Positions 8,889-16,960 are shown, numbered from the stretch's first letter. The stretch is 64,000 bases of DNA from Actinomycetales bacterium UBA1383 (GCA_002305415.1 DBQX01000082.1:1-64000); one strand, 5' to 3'. Translations and numbers: made by a program. Notes: a model not told the origin generated them from the sequence alone.

Positions 8889-9649
8889 CGCTCCTCCCCG
8901 ATCTCGGCGATGAGCCGTTGGATGATCCGGACGGTCTCCTCGGGGCCGGTCGTCTCGATGCAGCGCACCCCGAGGGCCCTCACGGGGTAGTCGTTCCCCT
9001 GCGGGTCGAGCCGGTCCCCGACGAACACCATCTCCTCGAGCGGGATGCCGCTCTCCTCGGACAGCGCACGGATGCCGTAGGCCTTGTCCACGCCTGCCCG
9101 CGTCACGTCCACGGAGGTCGATCCGCCCGCCCGCACCTCGAGGCCGGACAGGTGCGGGGCGATGGCCTGGGCCAGCGCGATCCGCTTCGAGCCCGTCGGA
9201 TCCCAGGCGCGCTTCGCGTCGAGGGGGGCTTCCTGGCCGAGGGCGGAGAAGGTGATCTGGGTGCCGCGGTCCTCGATGATCTCCCCCCAGGTGCGCTCCT
9301 CCCAGAGGCCGAGGGCGCGGGCCTCGCGCACCATCGCCGCTGTCACGCGCTCTCGCTCCTCCACCGTGAGGGGGTGCTCGTAGACGGTGGACCAGACCTC
9401 ACCGTCGTGCCGGACGTACCGGGTCCCGCACGTCGGCATGATGTGCAGCCGCGCGGCCTCCTCCGGCGTCGCGTCCAGTCCGGCCAGCATCTGCGTGTCG
9501 AACTGCTGCCACTGCCCCCCGGAGATCACGCACACGTCGACGACGTCGAGCAGCGAGCGCAGGGCGGTGGCCACGGCGGGCGGCATCGCGGACTTCGAGG
9601 GCGCGAGGGTGTCATCGAGGTCGAAGGCGACCAGTCGCACCGGAGCCAT
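8885..9649 (-). CDS. HAD-IIB family phosphatase, phosphomannomutase/sucrose-phosphatase-like
   Basis: This 254-residue haloacid-dehalogenase hydrolase has motif I DLDDT (Asp10 nucleophile, Asp12), motif II around VISGGQ, a conserved Lys in GSKR, and motif IV GDRLDPQGND. Its cap region (MPTCGTRYV, WSTVYEHPL) resembles the eukaryotic-type phosphomannomutase branch of the IIB subclass, but I cannot assign the sugar-phosphate substrate. GGAAGGA lies just upstream of the ATG. It is the first gene of the unit that continues with two envelope proteins and the VKOR-like protein. Confidence 0.8.
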   Translation of the reverse strand: MAPVRLVAFDLDDTLAPSKSAMPPAVATALRSLLDVVDVCVISGGQWQQFDTQMLAGLDATPEEAARLHIMPTCGTRYVRHDGEVWSTVYEHPLTVEERERVTAAMVREARALGLWEERTWGEIIEDRGTQITFSALGQEAPLDAKRAWDPTGSKRIALAQAIAPHLSGLEVRAGGSTSVDVTRAGVDKAYGIRALSEESGIPLEEMVFVGDRLDPQGNDYPVRALGVRCIETTGPEETVRIIQRLIAEIGEER

Positions 9650-9692
9650 TCAGTTCCTTCCCGTCCAGCAGCGACGCGCGTGGACCGGCGAA

Positions 9693-9748
9693 TAGGATGC
9701 ACTATCACTACCGATTGTCCCACAGCCGGGCCGGACACCCGGTGGGAC
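9693..9748 (+). promoter_or_regulatory. deoD promoter region with leader inverted repeat
   Basis: A TAGGAT -10 candidate (9693-9698) is followed by an inverted repeat at 9717-9748. The repeat has outer arms GTCCCAC/GTGGGAC (7 bp) and an inner CGGG/CCCG step. It ends two bases before the GAAGGAGG ribosome site of deoD. It could be an operator or an RNA hairpin that affects translation; no family of regulator is identified. Confidence 0.4.
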
Positions 9749-9764
9749 GTGAAGGAGGCCCGCC

Positions 9765-10475
9765 ATGGCAACCCCCCACATCGCCGCGGAACCCGGAGAC
9801 TTCGCCCCGGCCGTGCTGATGCCCGGTGACCCACGGAGGGCGCAGCGCATCGCGGAGAAGCTGATGCCCGACGCCCGGCTCGTCACGGACGTGCGCGGCA
9901 TGCTCGGCTTCACGGGGACCCACGAGGGCCGGCCCCTCTCGGTCATGGGCTCCGGCATGGGCCAGCCGTCGGCCACGATCTACGTGACGGAGCTCTTCCG
10001 GTTCTTCGGCGTGCAGCGGGTCATCCGGGTCGGCACCACGGGCGGGATCGCCCACCAGGTCAAGGTGGGCGACGTGATCGTGGCGGTGGGCGCCCACACC
10101 GACTCGTCGATGAACCAGCACCGGATCCCGGGGATCAACTTCTCCGCTGTGGCATCGTTCAACCTGGCCCGTGCCGCGGTCGCGGCCGCCGGCGAGAACG
10201 CCCGCGTGCACGTCGGGACGATCATCTCCCGGGACCACTTCTACCTCGAGGTCCCCGGCCTCACCGAGAACCTCGCGAGGTACGGCGTGCTCGGCGTGGA
10301 CATGGAAGCGGCCGCCATGTACGGCGTGGCCGCCGAGTTCGGGCGGGAGGCGCTCACGGTCCTGACCGTCTCCGACCACCTGCTCGACCACTCGGCGGAC
10401 ATGACCGCGGAGGAGCGGGAGTCGAACTTCGACCTCGCGCTCTCCCTCGCCGTCGCCGCCGCGCTCTCCGACTGA
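9765..10475 (+). CDS. deoD: purine-nucleoside phosphorylase, DeoD type
   Basis: This enzyme phosphorolyses purine (deoxy)nucleosides to base and (deoxy)ribose 1-phosphate for purine salvage in the cytoplasm. The 236-residue length matches the hexameric bacterial type. Diagnostic stretches are GSGMGQPSATIY, RVGTTGG (phosphate site), GVDMEAAAMY (base and ribose site) and SDHLL, which carries the catalytic Asp. The start is set by GAAGGAGG six bases upstream. The stop overlaps the next start by one base (TGATG), so the DUF2510 protein is probably translated from the same message. Confidence 0.95.
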   Translation: MATPHIAAEPGDFAPAVLMPGDPRRAQRIAEKLMPDARLVTDVRGMLGFTGTHEGRPLSVMGSGMGQPSATIYVTELFRFFGVQRVIRVGTTGGIAHQVKVGDVIVAVGAHTDSSMNQHRIPGINFSAVASFNLARAAVAAAGENARVHVGTIISRDHFYLEVPGLTENLARYGVLGVDMEAAAMYGVAAEFGREALTVLTVSDHLLDHSADMTAEERESNFDLALSLAVAAALSD

Positions 10476-11068
10476 TGACCCTCGCGCCGGGCTGGTACGA
10501 CGACCCGGGCGCTCCCGGCAAGGAGCGCTGGTGGGACGGGCACTCGTGGACCCGGCACGTCCGGCACGATGTCCCGGACATCCCGCTCGCGCCGTGGGTC
10601 GACCCGTCGCACCCGGCGGTGGTCGTCGACGCGACGCCACCCCGGCGTCCAGGCTCCCTGTTCCTGTCCATCGCCGTCGGCGTCCTCGGGGTCGCGCTCG
10701 TCACCGGGATCGGTGCGTCGGCCACGCTGTCAGCCCTCCGGGCAACGGGGGTGCCCGGAGGGGAGGTCGTGGCCCCGCCGTCCGACGACGGCGCCCCCGT
10801 GCTTCCGCTCTACTCCTGCGGTGACGTGGCGGCGACCACCCTCCGGATGGCACGGCAGCACGGCGACCTCCCGGTCGTGCGGCTGTCCGAGCCCACGGCG
10901 CTCGCCGACCACCAGCCGATCCGGTCCCTCCCTGACGGCGAGGAGCTCTACCTCGTCCTCGCATGCGTCGCGGAGGCGGAGTTCTCCGACGGGCACGTCG
11001 GGGAGGTCGAGATGTCCTTCGCGGTCGACTCGGCCGCCACCATCTGGGTCGACTACCGGGAGCGCTGA
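10475..11068 (+). CDS. DUF2510 domain membrane protein
   Basis: The 197-residue protein begins with a DUF2510 module (PGWYDDPG, then RWWDGHSWT, residues 5-28). This short Trp-rich domain is found at the N terminus of many actinobacterial membrane proteins. One transmembrane segment follows at about residues 61-82. The C-terminal part, with cysteines at YSCGDVA and VLACVAE, is probably outside the cell and may form a disulphide. Its function is unknown. It is translationally linked to deoD by a one-base overlap. Confidence 0.75.
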   Translation: MTLAPGWYDDPGAPGKERWWDGHSWTRHVRHDVPDIPLAPWVDPSHPAVVVDATPPRRPGSLFLSIAVGVLGVALVTGIGASATLSALRATGVPGGEVVAPPSDDGAPVLPLYSCGDVAATTLRMARQHGDLPVVRLSEPTALADHQPIRSLPDGEELYLVLACVAEAEFSDGHVGEVEMSFAVDSAATIWVDYRER

Positions 11069-11115
11069 GGCGCCGATTGTGTGGGACGTGTGGAACTTGC
11101 CGGGTCCACGCGCAA

Positions 11116-11135
11116 TGCCGCCCGCCGGGGCGGCA
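11116..11135 (+). terminator. GC-rich hairpin between DUF2510 gene and epimerase gene
   Basis: Eight-bp arms TGCCGCCC/GGGCGGCA enclose a four-base loop. No T tract follows, so it may be a weak terminator of the deoD unit or part of the next gene's leader. Confidence 0.35.
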
Positions 11136-11167
11136 CGCATGCGAGACTCACGCCGAAGGAGGCGTGC

Positions 11168-12550
11168 GTGATTTCCTGTCGCTTCGACCAGACTGTTCCC
11201 TTCGCGCGAGACGACGTCTTCGCCTGGCATGAACGTCCCGGGGTGCTGCAGCGACTGACCCCGCCGTTCATGGCCGAGGTGGCTGCGGAGGCGACCCGCG
11301 GGATCCGGGACGGCTCCCGGGTGGAGATCCGGCTCCTCGGGGTGCCGCCGCCGTTCAACACGTGGGTGGCGGAGCACTTCGGCTACTCACCCCCCGAGTC
11401 CTTCGCGGACCGCGCGGTGAAGGGGCCGCTGCCGAACTGGGTCCACCACCACCGCTTCGACGAACTCACGGACGCCACGCGCGTGCGGGACGAGATCACG
11501 TTCGACCTGCCGCGTGCCCTGCCCGGCCCACTCGGTACCGTGGGAGAGCCGCTCGTGCAGGCCCAGATCCGCCGGATGTTCGCCTACCGTCACCGCCAGC
11601 TGCTCGACGACCTCACCTTCGCCGCGGCTCACCCGGCGTCCCCGCTGCGGGTCGCGATGAGCGGGTCCACCGGCCTCATCGGGCGCGAACTCTCCGCGTT
11701 CCTCCGGGCACTGGGACACGACGTCGTCCCGATGGTCCGCACGCAGCGGGCGCGGGCGGGCATCGTCGCCTGGGACCCCGGCACCGGCTGGGTGGACGAG
11801 AAGGCGCTCGCGATGGTCGACGCCGTCATCCACCTCGCGGGCAAGCCGATCGGCAGCCGCTTCACGGAACGCCACACGCGGGAGATCCGGGAGTCCCGGG
11901 TGGGGCCCACCGCAGCGATCGCCCGGGCGATGGCGTCCATGCAGGGCCCGCGCGTCCTGGTCAGTGCCTCGGGCATCGGCTACTACGGCGCCGACCGTCC
12001 TGGCCGCGTCAGCGAGGACGATCCCCCCGGTGACGACTTCCTGGCGCGCGTCTGCGTGGACTGGGAGCACGCCACGGCACCGGCCGTTCAGGCGGGGATC
12101 CGGGTGGTGACCGTCCGCACCGGCATCGTGCTCACCCCGCGTGGCGGGGCCCTCGCCCAGCAACTCCCCCTGTTCCGGCTGGGTCTCGGCGGCCACCTCG
12201 GCGACGGCCGCGCCTGGCAGAGCTGGGTGTCGATCGACGACGTGGTGGGGATCTACGCCCACGCGCTGCTGCGGGACATCTCCGGGCCGGTGAACGCCGT
12301 GGCGCCCGTGCCCGTCACCTCAGCGGAGTTCGCCGCGACCCTGGGGGCGGTGCTGCACCGGCCCGCCGCCATCCCGGTGCCGGAGTTCGGGCCGAAGCTG
12401 CTCCTGGGAGCCCACGGCGCCGACCAGCTCGCGTTCGCGAACCAGCGCGTGAGCAGCGCGCGGATCGAGGCGACCGGTTACGAGTTCCGGCAGCCCTACC
12501 TCACCGAGGCGTTCCGCCACGTGCTCGGTGTCCCCGCGCGGGGCGAGTGA
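11168..12550 (+). CDS. TIGR01777 family SDR epimerase with N-terminal SRPBCC domain
   Basis: This fusion protein (460 residues) has an N-terminal polyketide-cyclase-like SRPBCC domain (residues 1-150). It is followed by an NAD(P)-binding epimerase-type Rossmann domain with GSTGLIG at 166-172 and SASGIGYYG near 280. The family (YfcH in Enterobacteria) is widespread, but its substrate is not established. I chose the GTG at 11168 because GAAGGAGG lies five bases upstream; an in-frame extension to 11081 lacks similarity. A perfect 12-bp hairpin follows the stop. Confidence 0.85.
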   Translation: MISCRFDQTVPFARDDVFAWHERPGVLQRLTPPFMAEVAAEATRGIRDGSRVEIRLLGVPPPFNTWVAEHFGYSPPESFADRAVKGPLPNWVHHHRFDELTDATRVRDEITFDLPRALPGPLGTVGEPLVQAQIRRMFAYRHRQLLDDLTFAAAHPASPLRVAMSGSTGLIGRELSAFLRALGHDVVPMVRTQRARAGIVAWDPGTGWVDEKALAMVDAVIHLAGKPIGSRFTERHTREIRESRVGPTAAIARAMASMQGPRVLVSASGIGYYGADRPGRVSEDDPPGDDFLARVCVDWEHATAPAVQAGIRVVTVRTGIVLTPRGGALAQQLPLFRLGLGGHLGDGRAWQSWVSIDDVVGIYAHALLRDISGPVNAVAPVPVTSAEFAATLGAVLHRPAAIPVPEFGPKLLLGAHGADQLAFANQRVSSARIEATGYEFRQPYLTEAFRHVLGVPARGE

Positions 12551-12578
12551 CGGGGTGCACCGCGAGGGTGCACCCCGT
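12550..12578. terminator. bidirectional hairpin between epimerase gene and trxA
   Basis: A perfect 12-bp inverted repeat (ACGGGGTGCACC/GGTGCACCCCGT) with a five-base loop sits between two convergent genes, starting at the last base of the epimerase stop codon. There is no T tract on either strand. Confidence 0.6.
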
Positions 12579-12592
12579 CCGGTCTCGCATCC

Positions 12593-12967
12593 TCACTTCG
12601 CGGACGCAGCCTGCTCCTGCTCGATCTGCGCGCGGACCTCGTCCATGTCCAGGTCCCGGATCGCCTCGATCAGGCGCTCGAGGCTGGCCGACTGCATCGC
12701 CCCGGGCTGGGCGTAGATGCCGATCCCGTCACGGAACGCCATCAGGGTGGGGATGGAGGTGATCCCCATCGCGCCGGCGAGGTTCTGCTCGGCCTCCGTG
12801 TCGACCTTGCCGAAGACGATGTCGGGGTGCGCGTTGGACGCCTTCTCGAAGACGGGGCCGAACATCCGGCACGGCCCGCACCACTCGGCCCAGAAGTCGA
12901 TCAGGACGATCGAGTTGTCCTGGATGGTGCTGACGAACGTCTCCTCGGTCAGTGCAACGGTGCTCAT
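12593..12967 (-). CDS. trxA: thioredoxin
   Basis: This cytoplasmic thiol-disulphide oxidoreductase of 124 residues has the canonical WCGPC site (Cys30 and Cys33), the SIPT cis-proline loop at about residues 72-75, and a slightly extended acidic C-terminal helix. GAGGAG lies four bases before the ATG. A perfect TTGACA -35 hexamer and an overlapping ATACCC-N4-GGGTAT dyad lie upstream, so transcription is probably controlled by a repressor. No thioredoxin reductase is adjacent. It diverges from ndh. Confidence 0.93.
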   Translation of the reverse strand: MSTVALTEETFVSTIQDNSIVLIDFWAEWCGPCRMFGPVFEKASNAHPDIVFGKVDTEAEQNLAGAMGITSIPTLMAFRDGIGIYAQPGAMQSASLERLIEAIRDLDMDEVRAQIEQEQAASAK

Positions 12968-12993
12968 GTCACTCCTCGGGGGCTTGTCGGTTG

Positions 12994-13014
12994 ATACCCC
13001 ACTGGGTATGTCAA
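12994..13014 (-). promoter_or_regulatory. trxA -35 element with CsoR/CstR-like dyad
   Basis: ATACCC-CACT-GGGTAT (12994-13009) is a perfect dyad. It shares one base with a consensus TTGACA (minus strand, 13014-13009). An outer GTTGA/TCAAC pair extends the symmetry imperfectly. Paired TACCC/GGGTA half-sites are used by copper- and persulphide-sensing CsoR/CstR repressors. No gene for such a regulator is in this window. Confidence 0.5.
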
Positions 13015-13044
13015 CGCCGCCTCGCGGGGATTATTCCCTGCCGA

Positions 13045-13050
13045 TACCAT
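13045..13050 (+). promoter_or_regulatory. -10 candidate for ndh
   Basis: TACCAT lies 27 bases before the ndh ATG, leaving room for a short leader with its GGAGG ribosome site. No clear -35 is seen. Confidence 0.35.
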
Positions 13051-13077
13051 GCAGCCACCGATCGGATGGAGGCAGTG

Positions 13078-14325
13078 ATGAGTCGTATCGTCGTCGTCGG
13101 TGGGGGCTTCGGTGGGCTGCACGCCTTCCGGGTCCTCGTGAAGGCGGGCCACCGGGTCACGCTCATCGACCGCAACCCCTACACCACCTTCCAGCCCCTC
13201 CTCTACCAGGTCGCCACCGGCGGCCTCAATCCTGGCGACATCACCTACTCGCTGCGGCGGTACGTGAGCACCCGGCCCGGCGGGCGCGGCACCTTCCGGC
13301 GCGCGACCGTCACCGGAATCGACCTGGACGCGAAGGAGGTGGTCGTGAGCCGCGGGGACCCCGTCCCCTACGACCAGCTGATCCTCGCCCAGGGCGTCGG
13401 AGCCAACTTCTTCGGCATCCCCGGAGCGTCGGAGAACGCGCGCACCATCTACACGCGCGCCGCGGCCCTGCAGGTGCGCGACCTCATCTTCTCCGGGCTC
13501 GAGCACCTCACCGCCTCGAAGGACCCGGACCGGCGCTTCACCGTGGCGGTCGTGGGAGGGGGCGCGACCGGCGTCGAGATGGCGGGCACCCTCGCCGAGA
13601 TGAAGTCGGAGGCGCTGCCTGTGGTGTACCCGGAGCTGCAGCAGGACAACTTCCGCGTCGTGCTCGTGGAGATGGCCGATACCGTCCTCGCGCCGTTCGC
13701 GGAGCGCCTGCAGCACTACACCATCCACCAGTTGAAGAAGCGCGGGGTGGACGTGAGACTGGGCACCGCCGTCAAGGAGGTGCGGCCGGACGCGCTCGAG
13801 TTCGCGGACGGGGGCCGGCTCGAGACCGACGTCGTGATCTGGGCCTCGGGAGTGGGTGCGCACCCGGTGGTCGCGCAGTGGGGAGTCCCACAGGGCCGGG
13901 GAGGCCGGATCCTCATCGGTGGTGACCTCAGGGTGCAGGGTTTCGAGGACATCTACGCCGTCGGCGACTGCGCGCTCGATCCCGACAACCCGCAGCCCCA
14001 GCTCGCGCAGCCCGCGATCCAGATGGGCGAGTACGCGGCCCGGCACATCATCGCGCGGTCCGCGGGCCAGGACCTGCCGCCCTTCGCCTATGCCGACAAG
14101 GGCACGATGGCGACCATCGGCCGGAACGCCGCGGTGGCCCAGATCCCCCCCGGCCTGGCGCTCACGGGTTTCCCGGCGTGGAGCCTGTGGGTCGGGGTGC
14201 ACCTCGTCGCGTTGCTCGGCGGCCGCAACCGGCTGCAGACCATGATCAACATGCTGTTCCGCTACGTCTCATGGCCGAAGTCGGCCGCCGGGATCATCGG
14301 GGACGTGGCCGAGGTGCCACGCTGA
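13078..14325 (+). CDS. ndh: type II NADH dehydrogenase
   Basis: This peripheral-membrane flavoprotein oxidises NADH and reduces quinone without proton pumping. It has 415 residues. The FAD-binding GGGFGG is at residues 8-13, and the second dinucleotide fold has VVGGGATGVE near 160. The late FAD motif VGDCAL and the quinone-side QPAIQMGEYAA follow. An amphipathic C-terminal helix that could dock to the membrane is present. The ATG was chosen over an adjacent GTG because GGAGG sits five bases upstream. It would feed the quinone pool used by cytochrome bd encoded 13 kb away. Confidence 0.92.
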   Translation: MSRIVVVGGGFGGLHAFRVLVKAGHRVTLIDRNPYTTFQPLLYQVATGGLNPGDITYSLRRYVSTRPGGRGTFRRATVTGIDLDAKEVVVSRGDPVPYDQLILAQGVGANFFGIPGASENARTIYTRAAALQVRDLIFSGLEHLTASKDPDRRFTVAVVGGGATGVEMAGTLAEMKSEALPVVYPELQQDNFRVVLVEMADTVLAPFAERLQHYTIHQLKKRGVDVRLGTAVKEVRPDALEFADGGRLETDVVIWASGVGAHPVVAQWGVPQGRGGRILIGGDLRVQGFEDIYAVGDCALDPDNPQPQLAQPAIQMGEYAARHIIARSAGQDLPPFAYADKGTMATIGRNAAVAQIPPGLALTGFPAWSLWVGVHLVALLGGRNRLQTMINMLFRYVSWPKSAAGIIGDVAEVPR

Positions 14326-14338
14326 CCAGGAAACACGA

Positions 14339-14366
14339 AGGCCGGGACGCGCGTGCGGCCCGGCCT
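14339..14366 (-). terminator. terminator after tRNA-Ala
   Basis: Eight-bp arms AGGCCGGG/CCCGGCCT lie between the tRNA 3' end and the ndh stop. On the minus strand the stem is followed by the T-rich TCGTGTTTCC. It can serve both converging transcripts. Confidence 0.6.
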
Positions 14367-14367
14367 G

Positions 14368-14440
14368 TGGAGCTAAGGGGATTCGAACCCCTGACCTCCT
14401 CCATGCCATGGAGGCGCGCTACCAACTGCGCCATAGCCCC
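14368..14440 (-). tRNA. tRNA-Ala (anticodon GGC)
   Basis: A 73-base cloverleaf on the minus strand starts GGGGCTA and ends TAGCTCC-A. The anticodon stem CCTCC/GGAGG encloses loop ATGGCAT with anticodon GGC, and GGTTCGAATCC forms the T arm. The acceptor shows the G3-U70 wobble pair that identifies tRNA-Ala. CCA is not encoded. A TACAGT box at 14455-14460 is a plausible -10. Confidence 0.97.
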
Positions 14441-14454
14441 GTGAAGCACGACCT

Positions 14455-14460
14455 ACTGTA
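14455..14460 (-). promoter_or_regulatory. -10 candidate for tRNA-Ala
   Basis: TACAGT (minus strand) lies 14 bases upstream of the mature tRNA 5' end. Confidence 0.4.
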
Positions 14461-14517
14461 GTGCCCCGGCCGCGCGCCGCCAAATCCGCCTGCGCCGCGG
14501 TGCCGGGTCACGCCGAT

Positions 14518-14523
14518 TACGCT
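14518..14523 (+). promoter_or_regulatory. -10 candidate for the OmpR-type two-component operon
   Basis: TACGCT lies 19 bases before the regulator ATG, which has its own AGGAGG site. No clear -35 is seen. Confidence 0.35.
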
Positions 14524-14542
14524 GGGGATCCCAGGAGGTCCC

Positions 14543-15256
14543 ATGAGTCACACCGTCCTCGTCGTCGACGACGAACCCGGCATCCGCCGCATCCTCGTCT
14601 CGTTCCTGCGTGCGAGCTCGTACGACACCGTGGAGGCCGCCTCGGGCAGGGAGGCGCTCACCCGCTTCCGTGCGGCGATCCCCGACATCGTCCTCCTCGA
14701 CATCGGGCTGCCCGACGTCGACGGTCTGGAGGTGCTGCGGCAGATGCGCATGGTGGCCGACGTGCCCACGCTGCTCGTCACCGCCCGCGCGGAGGAGATG
14801 GACACGATCATCGGCCTGTCCGTGGGAGCGGACGACTACATCACCAAGCCCTTCTCCCCGCGGGAGGTGGTGGCACGAGTCGCGGCCGTCCTCCGCCGGG
14901 CCGCTCCCGTCGTCGGACCGGCGAGCAGCCCGGCGGACCCGCCGCTCCGGTTCGTCGGCCTGGTCGTGGACCCGCGGCGGCGGGAGGTCACCCAGGACGG
15001 CGAGCCGGTGCAGCTGTCCGCGCTCGAGTTCGATCTCCTGCTCGCACTCGCCGAGGAGCCCGGCCGGGTGTTCTCGCGCGCGCAGCTGCTCGAGAAGGTC
15101 TGGGGCTCCAACTTCTACGGCGACGAGCGGGTCGTGGACGTCCACATCCGGGCGCTGCGCCGCAAGCTGGGCGACTCGGCGGAGGAGCCCCGCGTCATCG
15201 CGACGGTCCGCTCCGTCGGGTACAAGTTCGTCCTGCCGGAGGAGGCGGGCCGGTGA
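14543..15256 (+). CDS. OmpR/PhoB family response regulator
   Basis: This 237-residue regulator has a receiver domain (acidic pocket VVDDE, phosphorylation site Asp53 in LLDIGLPD, conserved Lys102 in ITKPF). A winged-helix DNA-binding domain spans about residues 135-230 (LSALEFDLLLAL, VDVHIRALRRKL, VRSVGYKF). The start has AGGAGG seven bases upstream. Its stop overlaps the GTG of the kinase by three bases (GTGA), so the pair is one operon. The signal and targets are unknown. Confidence 0.93.
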   Translation: MSHTVLVVDDEPGIRRILVSFLRASSYDTVEAASGREALTRFRAAIPDIVLLDIGLPDVDGLEVLRQMRMVADVPTLLVTARAEEMDTIIGLSVGADDYITKPFSPREVVARVAAVLRRAAPVVGPASSPADPPLRFVGLVVDPRRREVTQDGEPVQLSALEFDLLLALAEEPGRVFSRAQLLEKVWGSNFYGDERVVDVHIRALRRKLGDSAEEPRVIATVRSVGYKFVLPEEAGR

Positions 15257-16320
15257 AGCTCACGCCCCGCATGGTGCTGTCCCACGTCGCGGTGGCGGTC
15301 ATCGCCCTGCTGGCGTTCTACCTGGTGATCAGCCTCGCCGTACCCGCCCTCTTCGACCGTGGGGTCGCACACGGCACACCCACCGGCCGCGGACCCGGGC
15401 AGGGGCTGCGGGCCGTGGTCTCGGCGGCGGTCACGCAGGCGGCCCTCCTGGGTGGCGGGATCGCGGCCGCGGCGGCCGTGGCGCTCGGGTGGTTCTTCTC
15501 GTGGCGCCTGGTCCGGCCGATCACGCAGATCCGGGACGCGACGAGACGGCTCTCCGCCGGGGACTACAGCGTGCAGGTCCCACTCCCGCCCGTGCAGGAA
15601 CTCGCCGACCTCGCCGCGGACGTGAACTCGATGGGAGAACGGCTCGCGCAGACGGAGCGCACCCGCGTGCAGCTCATCGGGGACGTCGCCCACGAGATGC
15701 GTACCCCGCTCACCGTCATCGACGGCTACGTCGAGGGCATGATCGACGGCGTGATCGAGGTGACCCCGGAGACCCTCGGCGAACTCGGGACGGAGACGCG
15801 CCGCCTGCGACGGCTGGCCGAGGACTTCTCCTCCCTCTCCCGGGCCGAGGAGCGCCGGTTCGACCTGCGGGCCGAGCCCGTGGATCTCGCTGACCTGGTC
15901 ATCGGGGCGGCGGAGCGGCTCCGCCCCCAGACCGAGGAGAAGGACGTCACGCTCACCGTTGAGGTGCCGCCACTCCCGGTGGTGGCCGACCCCGACCGGA
16001 TCCTGCAGGTGGTGACCAACCTGGTGGGCAACGCGATCGCCGCCACCCCCTCGGGCGGCTGGATCCGTGTCTCCGGACGACGTGAGGGCGACCGGGCGCT
16101 GGTCGACGTGGCCGACTCCGGTGTGGGGATCGCGCCGGGCGATGTGGAGCGCGTGTTCGAACGGTTCTTCCGCGCCCACCCGGGACGCGCCGGCGGGTCG
16201 GGAATCGGGCTGACCATCTCCCGGGAGCTGGCCCGGGCCCACGGCGGCGATCTGGCGGCCCGGTCACCCGGCGAGGGCCAGGGCGCCACATTCACCCTTT
16301 CCCTGCCGCTCGCGCCCTGA
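15253..16320 (+). CDS. sensor histidine kinase, HAMP-HisKA-HATPase type
   Basis: This membrane kinase is the partner of the preceding regulator. Its 355 residues contain TM1 (about 8-33), a very short extracytoplasmic loop of about 25 residues, TM2 (about 57-85), a HAMP linker (RPITQIRDATRRL onward), and HisKA with phospho-accepting His147 in DVAHEMRTPL. The ATP-binding domain follows (NLVGNAIAATP, DSGVGIAP, GSGIGLTI). The GTG start overlaps the regulator stop. The tiny outer loop suggests sensing within the membrane or by partner proteins rather than by a ligand-binding domain. Confidence 0.92.
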   Translation: MKLTPRMVLSHVAVAVIALLAFYLVISLAVPALFDRGVAHGTPTGRGPGQGLRAVVSAAVTQAALLGGGIAAAAAVALGWFFSWRLVRPITQIRDATRRLSAGDYSVQVPLPPVQELADLAADVNSMGERLAQTERTRVQLIGDVAHEMRTPLTVIDGYVEGMIDGVIEVTPETLGELGTETRRLRRLAEDFSSLSRAEERRFDLRAEPVDLADLVIGAAERLRPQTEEKDVTLTVEVPPLPVVADPDRILQVVTNLVGNAIAATPSGGWIRVSGRREGDRALVDVADSGVGIAPGDVERVFERFFRAHPGRAGGSGIGLTISRELARAHGGDLAARSPGEGQGATFTLSLPLAP

Positions 16321-16324
16321 GCGC

Positions 16325-16343
16325 GCCCGGGCCTCAGCCGGGC
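16325..16343. terminator. convergent hairpin between kinase and histidine phosphatase genes
   Basis: GCCCGG/CCGGGC arms (6 bp) flank a seven-base loop that contains the stop codon of the phosphatase gene. No T tract is present. Confidence 0.35.
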
Positions 16344-16960
16344 CCGATGTTGTGTGCCCGCAGCCGCCACGGGGGCGCGAGGTCCGGACGGTGGTTGACG
16401 GTCGACCAGTGGGCGTTGTCGAGGCCACGCACCGGGAAGTGCCCCGGCTCCGCGCCGAGCAGGCGCGCGAGAACCTGCGTCGTCGCCGAGCCGTGACTCA
16501 CCACCACGAGGGTCTCGGCGGGCTGGCGGCCGCCGGCGTGTTCCAGGACGGCGGCGTGGACGCGGTCGGCCACCTGCGTCTTGGTCTCCATGCCGATGCC
16601 CGCCGGAGTCGCCCCGGTGCGCCACAGGCGGAACTCATCGGGCCACCGCGCGGTCATCTCGTCACGGGTCAGTCCCTCCCAGGCGCCGAACTCGCGTTCG
16701 CGCAGCCGTGCGTCCAGCGCGACCTCGACGCCGATCAGCGCGGCCAGCGCCTCCGCGGTGGCGCGGGCGCGGGCCAGCGGCGAACTGACGATCGCGGTCC
16801 GGTCGGTGGCCCCGAGGTAACGCACCAGGGCCGCGGCCCCCGCCGCAGCCTGCACCATCCCCGTCGCGTTCAGGGGGATGTCCACCCCGCCCTGGACACG
16901 GCCCTCGAGGTTGTAGTCCGTCTGGCCGTGGCGCCAGAGGATGACGGTGCCCGCCGTCAC
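16334..16960 (-). CDS. histidine phosphatase (phosphoglycerate mutase-like) superfamily protein
   Basis: The 208-residue cytoplasmic protein has the RHGQT catalytic motif at residues 10-14, the acid/base region REREFGAWEG, and the second catalytic His in VVVSHGS. These identify the branch-1 phosphatase fold. The substrate is not evident; members include glucosyl-3-phosphoglycerate phosphatases and broad-specificity phosphatases. The GTG start overlaps the rsfS stop by three bases. It is the last gene of the nadD-rsfS cluster. Confidence 0.88.
   Translation of the reverse strand: MTAGTVILWRHGQTDYNLEGRVQGGVDIPLNATGMVQAAAGAAALVRYLGATDRTAIVSSPLARARATAEALAALIGVEVALDARLREREFGAWEGLTRDEMTARWPDEFRLWRTGATPAGIGMETKTQVADRVHAAVLEHAGGRQPAETLVVVSHGSATTQVLARLLGAEPGHFPVRGLDNAHWSTVNHRPDLAPPWRLRAHNIGPG

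Noticed and set aside
16150..16170. LexA-like GTTCGAAC in the kinase gene
   Set aside because: It lies deep inside coding sequence and matches frequent codons; there is no promoter nearby.
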